Of a stretch of DNA of 64,000 nucleotides, positions 42,274-51,551 are shown one piece after another (position 1 is the stretch's first letter; each line of letters begins with the position of its first letter). The position numbers and the translations under genes were made by a program. Below the pieces are notes generated by a model. It had not been told where the DNA came from and ran no database searches. It saw only the letters and a program-made list of their open reading frames with translations. Source of the stretch: Prevotella sp. UBA2850 (lineage in GTDB: Bacteria > Bacteroidota > Bacteroidia > Bacteroidales > Bacteroidaceae); assembly GCA_002350805.1 (NCBI GenBank), contig DEFO01000058.1:1-64000 (forward strand), in the 5' to 3' direction.

Positions 42274-43296
42274 TCACACGATTGCTTGCAGCGTATTCAG
42301 ATCGTCTTCGGTCGTTGCCCAGCTGGTGACAAAACGGCAGATGGTATGGTCGGCATCATAAGGTCCCCAGTGGGTGAACTGCACGCGCTGCTCTAGTTCC
42401 TTCACCTTGTCGTTGCCGATGATAAAGAACTGCTGGTTGGTGGGCGAGTCGATATAGAAGCGGTAGCCCTTGTCGGCCATCATCTTCTTCATCTGCCGGG
42501 CCATGTCGATGGCATGGCGCGAGATGTCGAAATATAGATTGTCGGTGAACAAGGCATCGAACTGCACACCCGTCAGGCGGCCCTTGGCCAGCAGAGCGCC
42601 ATGCTGCTTGATGATGCTGAAGAACTGTCGCGGTACATTGTTGTGGGTGAAGACGACGGCCTCGCCACACAAGGCACCCACCTTGGTTCCGCCGATATAG
42701 AAGGCATCGCAATGGCGGCAGAGCCAGGGCAGTGTGATGTCTGCCGAGGCAGCCAGTCCGTAGCCCATCCGCGCACCGTCGATGAACAGCGGCAGGTCGT
42801 ACTGGCGGCAAATGCGGTAGATGTCTTCCAGCTCCTGAGCGGTGTAGAGCGTACCCAGCTCGGTGGGGAACGAGATATACACCATGCCGGGCTGTGCCAC
42901 ATGGTCGCGGCTCTCGTCGTTGACAAACCATTCCATGTAGGCGGCCAGGTCGGCAGACAGCAGTTTGCCGTCGTGGGGCTGCAGGGCTATCACCTTGTGC
43001 CCGCTGGCCTCAACGGCCCCGGCCTCATGGATGGCGATATGGCCTGTGTCGACAGTAATCACCGCCTCATACGAGCGCAGCATGCCGTCGATGACGGTGA
43101 CATTGGTCTGGGTGCCGCCCGTCAGGAAAAACACCTGCGCCTCGTCGGTGCCGCAAGCCTCTTGTATCTTCTTCTTGGCCCGTTCGCTATAGATATCGAA
43201 ACCATAGGTGAGTGTCTGCTCGTTGTTGGTTTCCACCAGATGCTGCAACACCCGTGGGTGGGCACCGTTATTGTAGTCGCATTCAAAAGAAATCAT
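42274..43296 (-). CDS. ltaE: Low-specificity L-threonine aldolase / beta-eliminating lyase
   Basis: The 340-residue PLP enzyme would cleave threonine or allo-threonine to glycine and acetaldehyde. Visible: ECDYNNGAHPRVLQHL, TGGTQTNVTVID, the cofactor Asp in FIDGARMGYG (Asp173), and the PLP Lys205 in YIGGTKVGALCGE. Length fits. Other beta-eliminating lyases share these motifs, so the substrate is inferred. Single gene with its own promoter, flanked downstream by repeats. Confidence 0.85.
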   Translation of the reverse strand: MISFECDYNNGAHPRVLQHLVETNNEQTLTYGFDIYSERAKKKIQEACGTDEAQVFFLTGGTQTNVTVIDGMLRSYEAVITVDTGHIAIHEAGAVEASGHKVIALQPHDGKLLSADLAAYMEWFVNDESRDHVAQPGMVYISFPTELGTLYTAQELEDIYRICRQYDLPLFIDGARMGYGLAASADITLPWLCRHCDAFYIGGTKVGALCGEAVVFTHNNVPRQFFSIIKQHGALLAKGRLTGVQFDALFTDNLYFDISRHAIDMARQMKKMMADKGYRFYIDSPTNQQFFIIGNDKVKELEQRVQFTHWGPYDADHTICRFVTSWATTEDDLNTLQAIV

Positions 43297-43324
43297 TATC
43301 CGTTGTTGTTTTTGTTACACCATG

Positions 43325-43356
43325 CAAAAGTAAGTATTATTTTCCGAAGCGCCAAA
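43325..43356 (-). promoter_or_regulatory. Promoter of the threonine aldolase gene
   Basis: On the minus strand TTTG (43353-43356), a 20-bp spacer and TACTTTTG (43325-43332). Confidence 0.65.
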
Positions 43357-43435
43357 CAATTCAGCGGGAAAGACATTCCGCCCGTTTTTCTGCACAACTC
43401 CCGCAAAACTGCGTTTTCCGTTAAAAAACTTGAAA

Positions 43436-43472
43436 GATGGGAACATCTGTCCGCACATGGGAAACATTGTCA
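43436..43472 (+). promoter_or_regulatory. Tandem operator-like repeat upstream of the BspA-like gene
   Basis: Two direct copies 20 bp apart: a degenerate GATGGGAACATCTGTCC (43436-43452) and CATGGGAAACATTGTCA (43456-43472). The second ends about 11 bp before where the -33 element should be. The same 17-mer occurs twice at 49055-49092. Confidence 0.6.
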
Positions 43473-43506
43473 GCATGTCCGAAAAAGCATTCCGTCAGAA
43501 AATAGC

Positions 43507-43514
43507 TATTTTTG
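43507..43514 (+). promoter_or_regulatory. Promoter -7 element of the BspA-like gene
   Basis: TATTTTTG, without a TTTG at the -33 distance. The tandem operator lies just upstream, which fits an activator-dependent promoter. Confidence 0.5.
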
Positions 43515-43583
43515 CAACGAAACGTAAGCTGATTATCGAATTTAGCAACAATTTATCAACCATAATCAAAAATAACAACGCTT

Positions 43584-45356
43584 ATGAAAAGACTTTTACG
43601 CATTTTGACAGTGGCATTGATGGCTGCCATGACCAGTTCTGCATATGCAGCAGATGACATTACCATCGGTGACTTAACCTACAATTTTAACACTTCTGGC
43701 AATGCCTACGTGAAGAGTTGTAAGGAAGGAGTAACAGAGGTAACTATACCCAACTCTATCGAAGTTAACGGAGAAACAAAAAATGTAACGGGCATCGGTA
43801 ACAGTGCTTTCGAAGGAAACACAACTATCCAGAAAGAATATTTGGGAAGAGAAGGAAACTACGCTGTTCAAATTGGAACAAATGCTTTTAAAGGTGCCAC
43901 GTCACTGAATACTCTTGCATACACTGAATCATCTGGTAAAGGAGCATCATATAGAAAAGACGGTGTAGTAGTCATTCCCACTTCGTCATCATTGAATAAC
44001 AATGCCTTTGAAGGATGCACATCTATTACGACTGTCACAGTTGCATATACGAAGCAAGTAATACCGGATTGTGCATTTAAGGGTTGCACTAAACTGGATT
44101 CCGTCGCTTTAGGAACCAGTTGTTTGTCAATCGGTGAGAGTGCGTTTGAAGGTTGCTCTTCATTGAGAAAAATATCTGGATGCGGTGGAAATGACACAGG
44201 AAAGTTGACAAAAGTTGGAGCTTATGCTTTCAAAGGATGTGCTAATCTAACAGAACTTGGTGCTAAAGGAAGAATTTACTTCTATTATGTCACTTCTTTA
44301 GGTGAAGGAGCGCTTGAGGGCTGCTCTTCTGTCACTTATGTAACAATGCCAGAAGTAAAAGAGATTGCCAACAATACATTTAAAGACTGTACTTCTCTGA
44401 AGAGAATTGGTGCTACCGAAGATAGGCTAAGACCCGTTGCTACGAAAATTGGTGACAGCGCATTTGAGAATTGCACAAGCGCCACCTATTTCCTTGATGC
44501 TAATTTAACTGAAATTGGGGCAAATGCCTTTAAGAACTCCGGTATTGAGACATTCTACACAGGAGGAGGGACTTATTACACAAAAAGGATAACTCTTACA
44601 AACAATGTAACAAAAATTGGTGAGAGCGCCTTTGAGGGAACTCCTTCAACAATCGTATTCTTTGCCGATGGTACCGTTCCCGAGACATTAGGTGCTAATG
44701 CATTCACTTCCAATCCTGCCAAGAGAGTGCTTTTGCCTATGGCGAACATAATCAAAGAGAGTTACGAAGCACTTGTCGAATACGACCCGAGAGCATTGCT
44801 TTTGTTAAATTCCATGACGCCAGTAGTGGTCTCGGCAAAAATGACCGTTAGCCTGAACAACAGTAATCTTGTTTATAAATACGTAAAATCTGTCAGTGAG
44901 ACTGATGAGGGTGTTACCGTTGAAACAGAAGATACACCTGAAAAGGTTATACCGGCTAATACGGCATTGATTATTGAAAGTATTGCTACAGCAAATACCA
45001 ACTACTATTTCCACATTTCACCAGAACCACAGACACCAACCTATCAGAACTATTTGACTGCGAATACTGAGGAAACAACCCTTCCGGCATCTGATGGCAA
45101 AACAAACTATTATACATTTGCGCCAATAGATGGGGACGACTTCCTCACATTTGCAAAGGTAATAGAAGAAACAACCATGCCTGCTGGTACAGGCTACTTG
45201 AAAGTTGAGGACGGAAAAGCCACTCCTACTGCTATCCGCGAATTGAGGGCCGACGACAAGAAGGCTGACGTTTACTACAACCTCAATGGCGTGCGCGTGG
45301 AGAATCCTCAGAAGGGCATCTTCATCCGCAACGGCAAGAAGGTTGTCATCAAATAA
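43584..45356 (+). CDS. BspA-like leucine-rich-repeat surface protein
   Basis: The 590-residue exported protein has a signal peptide (ends AYA-A) and LRR_5/BspA-type repeats from about residue 60 to 390 (IGNSAFEGNTTI, IGESAFEGCSSLRKI, VGAYAFKGCANLTEL, IGDSAFENCTSATYF). The C-terminus (YYNLNGVRVENPQKG ... NGKKVVIK) is a tail seen on many secreted Prevotella proteins and shared with the next gene product; it probably acts as a secretion or sorting signal. BspA-like proteins often mediate adhesion. Base composition of the repeat part is AT-richer than that of its neighbours. Confidence 0.88.
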   Translation: MKRLLRILTVALMAAMTSSAYAADDITIGDLTYNFNTSGNAYVKSCKEGVTEVTIPNSIEVNGETKNVTGIGNSAFEGNTTIQKEYLGREGNYAVQIGTNAFKGATSLNTLAYTESSGKGASYRKDGVVVIPTSSSLNNNAFEGCTSITTVTVAYTKQVIPDCAFKGCTKLDSVALGTSCLSIGESAFEGCSSLRKISGCGGNDTGKLTKVGAYAFKGCANLTELGAKGRIYFYYVTSLGEGALEGCSSVTYVTMPEVKEIANNTFKDCTSLKRIGATEDRLRPVATKIGDSAFENCTSATYFLDANLTEIGANAFKNSGIETFYTGGGTYYTKRITLTNNVTKIGESAFEGTPSTIVFFADGTVPETLGANAFTSNPAKRVLLPMANIIKESYEALVEYDPRALLLLNSMTPVVVSAKMTVSLNNSNLVYKYVKSVSETDEGVTVETEDTPEKVIPANTALIIESIATANTNYYFHISPEPQTPTYQNYLTANTEETTLPASDGKTNYYTFAPIDGDDFLTFAKVIEETTMPAGTGYLKVEDGKATPTAIRELRADDKKADVYYNLNGVRVENPQKGIFIRNGKKVVIK

Positions 45357-45406
45357 GGAGTTTCCTTCATGACAATCTACTATTATACATAACACACGAA
45401 TAGACT

Positions 45407-45461
45407 CCCTGACGGCCATTGCACGCACCCTCTCTCTCCAAAAGTGCAAGGCCGCTCAGGG
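45407..45461 (+). promoter_or_regulatory. Large hairpin between the BspA-like and C10 protease genes
   Basis: CCCTGACGGCCATTGCAC (45407-45424) and GTGCAAGGCCGCTCAGGG (45444-45461) pair over about 17 positions with one bulge and one mismatch around a 19-base loop. No U-tract follows, so an intercistronic processing or stabilising hairpin is as likely as a terminator. Confidence 0.5.
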
Positions 45462-45533
45462 CTGTTTCAGCAAAAGAAGAATCGTCGAACGACGAGAAGA
45501 ACAAGTAACACTCATCAAACGAACGAACAAACA

Positions 45534-47276
45534 ATGAACAAACGGGTTATCTCTGTCATATCCATCATGTTGCTGACGCTGACCATGACAGCACAAGAGC
45601 GCTCCGACGCTCAAATGATGTCTATCGCCAAAGCCCAACTGGCTGGCATGCGAACAGTCAGGAAAACCAAGGGAACCGCTGCTGAGACGCTGACACTAAA
45701 GACCGTCCGCGAGGACAGTCAGTACCGCATGTATGCTGCCGAGGATGGCAGCGGCTATGTGGTGGTGGCACGCAACGAGGCATTCAGCCCCATCATTGGC
45801 TACAGCACCGAACCGACGACCGACGAGATACCCTGTTGCATGAGAGCCTGCCTCGACATGATCAACCACAACCTGGAGGCAAGGCTTACTAGCGCCGAGA
45901 CTGAAGAAGCCACGGGCTCCGACGGAGCCACCTACGAGGTGGTGGAGCCGATGCTCACCACCTACTGGTCACAAGGAAATCCCTACAATCTGAAATGCCC
46001 GGCCGACTATACCGGCAAGACCTCGGTCACAGGTTGTGTGGCCACCGCCATGGCCATGGTGATGAAGCATTTCCGCTATCCCGCCAGCGTGGAAGGCAAA
46101 GAGGGTTTCTACCTGACGAAAATCAACTCCAGCGGTACGACTGGCGACACCATCTGGACCACTATCAGCAGCAGCTACGACTGGGACAAGATGCTCGACA
46201 AGTACTCCTCGTCGTCGTCCACCGAGGCCAAGGAGGCCGTGTCACAGCTCATGTTCGACTGCGGACAGGCCGTAGGCATGAAATACGGTTCGAGCGCCAG
46301 CAGCGGCAGCACCACCACAGCGGCCCAACGGTTCTATTCGGTGTTCGGCTATGCCGCCGTCAACCACGCCTCAAAAGACTATTACTCCGACTGGGAGTGG
46401 CGCCAGCTCGTCTACGACCAGCTGAAAGCCGGCTGCCCGCTCATGCACTCCGGTCAGGACCCCGACAACGGGGGCCACGCCTTTATCTTCGACGGTGTTG
46501 ATGCCAACGGACTGGTGCACATCAACTGGGGATGGGGCTCGTCGACAGCTGGTTATTTCGACATGCTCGCACTCACACCCACCACCAGCAGCAAAAGCTA
46601 CAATTTCGCCCCCACCGGCTTCATCTATAACCTCAAGCCCACCCTCGGTGAGGGCGAGGAGCAGGAGCTGCAATTGGTGGTTGGACGCGGAACGGGACAG
46701 TACAAAGACGACTACTACACCATCAGACTCAATGAAGAAAACCACGTGATACTTAATACAGGGAGTGTTTTCAACTGGACACCCGTTCCCATCAGGGGAT
46801 ACGTGGGTGTGCGCTACGAGAATCTGGATGGTGGCACCAACTATAATGTACGAATGAAAACGGGAACTGGCGGCTACTATGTTCCCATGGATGCGAAGAG
46901 CAGGAGTGGCGCAGGCTATGGCAGCTATAGTTTAGATCACGACCAAACTCCTTCGACCATCAAGCCAGGTACCTATAAAGTATATTTCGCCGGATACAAC
47001 GACGACAGAGACAATCTGAAAGTGCGTTGTCATATCCGCCAGCGTTACAAAGGCTATATCTACTGGATTCTCACCGTGGCCGACGACGGCACCTTGACGC
47101 TCAGCGACGAGAAGGTGGTCACCAGTCCTGAAACCGCCAACCCCACCGGCATCAGCCATGTCACCACAAGCAACAAGCCAGCCGACAACCGCCGTTACAA
47201 CCTCAACGGCCAGCGTGTAGGCTCTGACTACCGAGGCATCGTGATTGTCAATGGAAAGAAAGTGGTAATGAAGTAG
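45534..47276 (+). CDS. C10-family (streptopain/interpain-like) cysteine protease
   Basis: The 580-residue secreted zymogen has a signal peptide (about 1-20), a Spi-like propeptide (about 20-135), and a C10 catalytic domain with nucleophile Cys168 in KTSVTGCVATAMAMVMKHF and His315 in GGHAFIFDGVD, followed by LVHINWGWGS. A beta-rich C-terminal region ends in RRYNLNGQRVGSDYRG ... NGKKVVMK, the same tail as on the BspA-like protein. The start at 45534 is chosen for the signal peptide. It lies 177 bp after the BspA-like gene, has no clear promoter of its own and may be co-transcribed. Confidence 0.9.
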   Translation: MNKRVISVISIMLLTLTMTAQERSDAQMMSIAKAQLAGMRTVRKTKGTAAETLTLKTVREDSQYRMYAAEDGSGYVVVARNEAFSPIIGYSTEPTTDEIPCCMRACLDMINHNLEARLTSAETEEATGSDGATYEVVEPMLTTYWSQGNPYNLKCPADYTGKTSVTGCVATAMAMVMKHFRYPASVEGKEGFYLTKINSSGTTGDTIWTTISSSYDWDKMLDKYSSSSSTEAKEAVSQLMFDCGQAVGMKYGSSASSGSTTTAAQRFYSVFGYAAVNHASKDYYSDWEWRQLVYDQLKAGCPLMHSGQDPDNGGHAFIFDGVDANGLVHINWGWGSSTAGYFDMLALTPTTSSKSYNFAPTGFIYNLKPTLGEGEEQELQLVVGRGTGQYKDDYYTIRLNEENHVILNTGSVFNWTPVPIRGYVGVRYENLDGGTNYNVRMKTGTGGYYVPMDAKSRSGAGYGSYSLDHDQTPSTIKPGTYKVYFAGYNDDRDNLKVRCHIRQRYKGYIYWILTVADDGTLTLSDEKVVTSPETANPTGISHVTTSNKPADNRRYNLNGQRVGSDYRGIVIVNGKKVVMK

Positions 47277-47280
47277 TCCG

Positions 47281-47750
47281 CAGAAGGCAGCGGAACTGCT
47301 GGTTCAAGGTTCAGGCCCCCACCAACTCCCCCAAAAGCCCCCACCAACTCCCCGAGGGGGGAGAGGGCAGACGCCAGTTCAAAGTTATGTCCATACAGTC
47401 CATGATTTTTGTCACGACTCGGCCAATCAAGCAAGCTTGTTGGCGCTCGCTGCTCCAAAAATTCAAGGTTCAAGAGGCGTGGGTATTGTCTACACTCCTT
47501 TACTCCTTTACTCCTACACTCCTAACGAAAGACTATTGCCCAAACTCCTAAACTCCCAAACTCCCTTAAAGATGGGTCAAGAGGCGGGGTATTCATACTT
47601 GTCACTTCTCCCTTCTCACTTGGAAAAGCTCCTACACTCCTAACGAAAGACTATTGCCTACACTCCAAGGTAATCATACTTGTCACTTCTCACTTATCAC
47701 TTCTCACTTAAAAAAGCTTGTCACTTAAAAAAGCTTGTCACTTAGAAGTA
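47281..47750 (+). repeat. Repeat mosaic with 82-bp core
   Basis: In order: AGCGGAACTGCTGG module, GC palindrome copies (47315-47365), an 82-bp unique-looking core (47385-47466), TACACTCC/TTTACTCC octamers, CAAACTCCTAAACTCC octamers, and AGTGACA-type heptamers on the complementary strand to about 47745. The 82-bp core and most of its flanks recur inverted at 51095-51435. No gene seen. Confidence 0.8.
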
Positions 47751-47753
47751 TCC

Positions 47754-48980
47754 TCAATTTATTGCCAATCCATGCCTGCTGCCAATCTTCTGATACTCCT
47801 CAGCCACATACTGATCCAGCCAGGCATAATAGTTTTTCAGTTTTTCCTTATCCACCTTTCCTTTCTTGAAGAACTGCTGCTGCAGTTTCTCGCCACGTCG
47901 CACAATCTCGTCCTCCACCGGCTGAATCTGCTGCATGATGCCTGTTCCGGCACGGTTGATGAGCCGTCCCAGACGGATATAGTTCTGTCCGTCGCTATAC
48001 TCCAGCGGCCAGATATAGCTTTTCATCACCGTCGCCCAATCCACCAGCAGACAATGTCCCTCATCGTTGCGGCGGATGCATAGTGGCAGCTCTGTCGCCG
48101 GAGCTGTCCACACAGGAATGGTGACGGTGGCCAGCGGACTCGAGATGCACGTCCAGCCCGTGGTCAGCAGTGGGTTTTCGCCCGGTCGCACACCCTGCAC
48201 CATGTATGTCGATGCTGTGGTGTAGCGCGGAATGAAGTCACAGAAATAGGCAATATCCTCTGCCTGCTCGTCAGCCGGCATCTCATCGTAGAGGTTCACG
48301 CGCGTCATACCATGCTCCATGCAGCGCGCCATCTTCAGCAGTGTGCGCCAGCTGATGCTCTTCTGCTGGTAAGCCTCCTCGAGCACCTCCACAGCCTTAT
48401 TGTAGCGCGAGAAGCCCTTGCCCTCGGCCATCTCGCCGCTCATGCTGAAGTTCGAACGCACGATATAGCCGTGCGGAGCCACTGTCGGGTCGTCGGCATC
48501 ATATTTCTTATAGCCCAGGTGGCCGCACTCGAAGTAAGCCACATGGCCCTGTGCGTCCATCACGCCATAGTTGCTGCCATACGAGAAATACTTCATCTCG
48601 GCAATCATCGCCTCAAACTCGTCCACCGTGGCGCAGCGCTCCAGTGCCCAGCACATGATGTTGCCACGCTTCAGTGGGTTGTCGGTCTTCTGCTCCATAT
48701 TATAAGAGGTGGAGTTCATCACGGCCAGTCCTACCTCGTTCTGCCCGTACATCACGCCCCGGTCGCTCTTGTCCTCAATGGGCACCACGGCTATCCATGC
48801 ATAGCGCGCCGTATCGCCGCTCACATACACATTCTTGATGCGGCTGCTGTCGCGGTTCTTCAGCATCAGCGGACGGCCGTCAACGGTATATTTGCCGCTG
48901 ACAATGGCGGTGGTACATGCCGTTGCCTTGGGCATCAGGCCCAACAAGGCGATCAGGAAGGTCAGTTTGATTCTGTTCAT
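47754..48980 (-). CDS. Exported Ntn-type linear amide C-N hydrolase / C45-C69-like
   Basis: The roughly 408-residue protein has a signal peptide after which a Cys leads the mature chain (ATA-CTTAIVSGKYTVDGRPLM), followed by LKNRDSS, the pattern of N-terminal-nucleophile amidases (choloylglycine hydrolase, acyltransferase and dipeptidase relatives). GQNEVGLAVMNSTSYNM and NYGVMDAQGHVAYFE also fit. The substrate (amide, dipeptide or conjugated acid) is not deducible. The start MNRIKL at 48980 is preferred to the ATG at 48989. It diverges from the TPR-AraC regulator gene, and the shared gap carries tandem operator repeats. Confidence 0.8.
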   Translation of the reverse strand: MNRIKLTFLIALLGLMPKATACTTAIVSGKYTVDGRPLMLKNRDSSRIKNVYVSGDTARYAWIAVVPIEDKSDRGVMYGQNEVGLAVMNSTSYNMEQKTDNPLKRGNIMCWALERCATVDEFEAMIAEMKYFSYGSNYGVMDAQGHVAYFECGHLGYKKYDADDPTVAPHGYIVRSNFSMSGEMAEGKGFSRYNKAVEVLEEAYQQKSISWRTLLKMARCMEHGMTRVNLYDEMPADEQAEDIAYFCDFIPRYTTASTYMVQGVRPGENPLLTTGWTCISSPLATVTIPVWTAPATELPLCIRRNDEGHCLLVDWATVMKSYIWPLEYSDGQNYIRLGRLINRAGTGIMQQIQPVEDEIVRRGEKLQQQFFKKGKVDKEKLKNYYAWLDQYVAEEYQKIGSRHGLAIN

Positions 48981-49010
48981 AGCTGTCAAGGGCTTTTATT
49001 TGTTATGTTG

Positions 49011-49041
49011 CAAAGATAATCATTAAACTGCTTCCGTGCAA
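49011..49041 (-). promoter_or_regulatory. Promoter of the Ntn-amidase gene
   Basis: On the minus strand TTG (49039-49041), a 20-bp spacer and TATCTTTG (49011-49018). The tandem operator begins 14 bp upstream of the -33. Confidence 0.6.
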
Positions 49042-49054
49042 CCGTTGCTGCCGA

Positions 49055-49092
49055 TTTGGGAAACATTGTCACATCTTTGGGAAATATTGTCA
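49055..49092 (+). promoter_or_regulatory. Tandem 17-bp operator-like repeat
   Basis: TTTGGGAAACATTGTCA (49055-49071) and TTTGGGAAATATTGTCA (49076-49092) are direct repeats 21 bp apart, about two helical turns. The same site lies upstream of the BspA-like gene. AraC-type proteins commonly bind such direct repeats, and an AraC-type gene starts 148 bp downstream. Confidence 0.65.
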
Positions 49093-49143
49093 GCCGCTTG
49101 CTGTCTCTGAGAGTATCCGATGTCACAAAAAATCACCGTTTTG

Positions 49144-49175
49144 TTTGCATTTTTCATAGAAAAAAACTATTTTTG
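49144..49175 (+). promoter_or_regulatory. Promoter of the TPR-AraC regulator
   Basis: TTTG (49144-49147), a 20-bp spacer and TATTTTTG (49168-49175). The leader is about 60 nt. Confidence 0.65.
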
Positions 49176-49239
49176 CATCGTATTCAACACAAAAATGAAG
49201 AATACACGTTAGAACGACTGCATAATGAAGAACTAACAA

Positions 49240-51056
49240 ATGAGGAAGACCATCATACTCACGCTGTGCTGCATCGCCATGTCACTCCTTTCCTGCCAGC
49301 GGCAGAAAGGCAAAGGCAATGGCGTAGCCGGCGCCGACAGCACCCTGTCACTATCTTACATCCAACAAGTTTACGACAAAGACCCTGCACGCGCCCTTCT
49401 GCTGGCCGACAGCGCCGAGCAGCAAGGCGTCATCCCCTCATGGCGGGCCGACAGTCTACGCGCACAGATGTGCCTCGATGGTTACTACGACCTCAACCGC
49501 AGCATTGAATACGCCCTGCAAGCCCTCAACAACGACACCGTGCTCACCCACCCGCAGCACCACCTCAACATGCTGGTCATGGTGTCGCAAATAGAAGTCA
49601 GCCTCGGACGCTACTCCGAGTGCATACAGTTCTGCGACGAGGGCTATGCGCTTGCCGAACAACTCAAAGACAGCGGCGCCGCATGCCGCCTCATGGTCAA
49701 TGCCGGCTACAGCATGTATTTCATGAAAGAAAAGGCAAAAGGCCTCGGCTACCTGCTCCGCGCCCAGAAACAGCTAGCCAAAGCCACCGACCTGCCACAG
49801 CTCCGCACCCTCTCCTACTGCTACGGACAGCTCATGAACTGTCTCTGGATTGACAATACCGACGAGGCCATCCGCTTCGGTAAGCTCCGCGAGGCCCTGC
49901 TCGACAGCATCGAGCACCACTTCGCTCCCATCCCCGAAGGCTACCTCGACAAGCAGCGTGCCCTCACCTTCAGCAAGATGGCCGACTTCTACGCACAGAA
50001 GAAAGACTTCCAGCAGGCACGCACCTACGAGCAGAAGTTCCTCGCCACCAACCTCTCAAAGACCGCCCGCGGCAACCAGCTCATCCTCGACTACTACTGC
50101 ACCCTGGGCGACTTCCCACGCATTCAGCAAACCTACCACCGCTCGCTGCCCTACTGGGAGCACAAAGACACCTTCTGCTCGCGCTACGCCAATGTGCTCG
50201 GCATGCTCTCCGACGCCTGCACCAGCCAGGGACTGCTGCAGAAAGCACTTGACTACCGTACCCGTCAGGTACGCATCAAAGACAGCCTCATCATCCACGA
50301 CAACGAGAACGAGGCCATACGCCTCTCTGCCATCTACGAGACCCACGACAAGGAGATAGAGCTCGAGAAGAAACGCGCCGATGCACAGCACTACCTCCTG
50401 CTCGCCTTCAGCGCCCTCGTGTTGTTCCTGCTCGCCTGTGCCTTTGCCGTCTACTACTACCGCCAGCAGATACGCATGCACCGCAAGAACCTGCTGCTCA
50501 TCAGCCAGATGGACACGGAGACGAGAGACAAAGAGTCGTCACCGCGCAGCCAGCAGCTTGAAGTCCCCATTGCGTCCACCGACGTCTCTGCCACCGAGCC
50601 TGCCACCATCGATACCGTCTCAATAGTGGCAGAACCCGACGTCGTAGCACATACATCCACCATTCCCGAATACAAATCTACCCCCCCAATTTATCCCCAT
50701 CCAGTCAGCGCCGATTGCAGATGGTCGAGCGATTCCGCACCCTCATCGACGACGAGCGCGCCTACCTGCAGCCCGATTTCAGCCGTGAGAAGCTCCAGCA
50801 GATGATGAATGTCAGCAAGAACAGCCTCACCCCCATTCTTCATGAGGCCCTCGGTGACGTGGCCAACCTCTCCGACTATATCAACAGCAAGCGCATCGCC
50901 CATGCCTGCCAGCTGCTGCGCCAGCAGCCCCAGATGAACATCGACACCATCGCCCTCGAGAGCGGTTTCTCCACTCCACGCAACTTCCGCCGTTGCTTCA
51001 AGTCGCAAACCGGCATGTCGCCAGCCGAATACCGCGAGTCACAACTCGATTCGTAG
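49240..51056 (+). pseudogene. Membrane-spanning TPR-AraC regulator interrupted at a C7 tract
   Basis: The first frame (49240-50805) encodes a lipobox signal (LLSC, Cys19), TPR-like helices (about 30-375) and a transmembrane helix (about 382-403). The AraC-type DNA-binding domain (MVERFRTLIDDERAYLQPD ... GMSPAEYRES) is in another frame ending at 51056. The switch falls at seven C residues (50681-50687). One extra C, or a -1 ribosomal slip there, joins the frames into a protein of about 605 residues of a normal Bacteroidota type. The break could be a real deletion, phase variation, programmed slippage or a sequencing error. Confidence 0.75.
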
Positions 51057-51094
51057 CTTGAGAAAACAGAGTTATGTTAGAGCTTGGACAAGTG

Positions 51095-51435
51095 ACAAGT
51101 TTTTTTAAGTGACAAGTGAGAAGTGAGAAGTAACAAGTATGATTACCTTAGGAGTGTAGGAGTGTAGACAATAGTTATTGGGAGTTTGGGAGTTTAGGAG
51201 TTTGGGCAATAGTCTTTCGTCAGGAGTGTAGGAGTAAAGGAGTAAAGGAGTGTAGACAATACTCCGCCTCTTGAACTTTGAATTTTTGGAGCAGCGAGCG
51301 CCAACAAGCTTGCTTGATTGGCCGAGTCGTGACAAAAATCATGGACTGTATGGACATAACCTTGAACTGTCGTCTGCCATCTCTCCCCCTCGGGGGAGTT
51401 GGTGGGGGCTTTAGGGAGTTGGTGGGGGGCTTTTG
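51095..51435 (-). repeat. Inverted copy of the 47.3-47.7 kb repeat mosaic
   Basis: Reads in reverse through the same modules as 47315-47700. The 82-bp core at 51278-51359 is the exact reverse complement of 47385-47466, and the octamer, heptamer and GC-palindrome modules flank it in the same order. No gene seen. Confidence 0.8.
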
Positions 51436-51441
51436 ATTGAG

Positions 51442-51466
51442 GCATTGTGACAAGCAATGCTTTTTT
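51442..51466 (+). terminator. Intrinsic terminator after the regulator locus
   Basis: GCATTG (51442-51447) and CAATGC (51455-51460) with a 7-base loop, followed by TTTTTT (51461-51466). It insulates the pectinase gene from the upstream locus. Confidence 0.6.
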
Positions 51467-51502
51467 GTTCTCATTAGTAGGTGCAAAAATGAAAAAAATG
51501 TG

Positions 51503-51510
51503 TATCTTTG
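51503..51510 (+). promoter_or_regulatory. Promoter -7 element of the pectinase gene
   Basis: TATCTTTG lies 42 bp before the ATG at 51552. No TTTG is at the -33 distance. Confidence 0.45.
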
Positions 51511-51551
51511 CATCTGAACTCCATCCTGACATCTCAACAAACTACATAACA

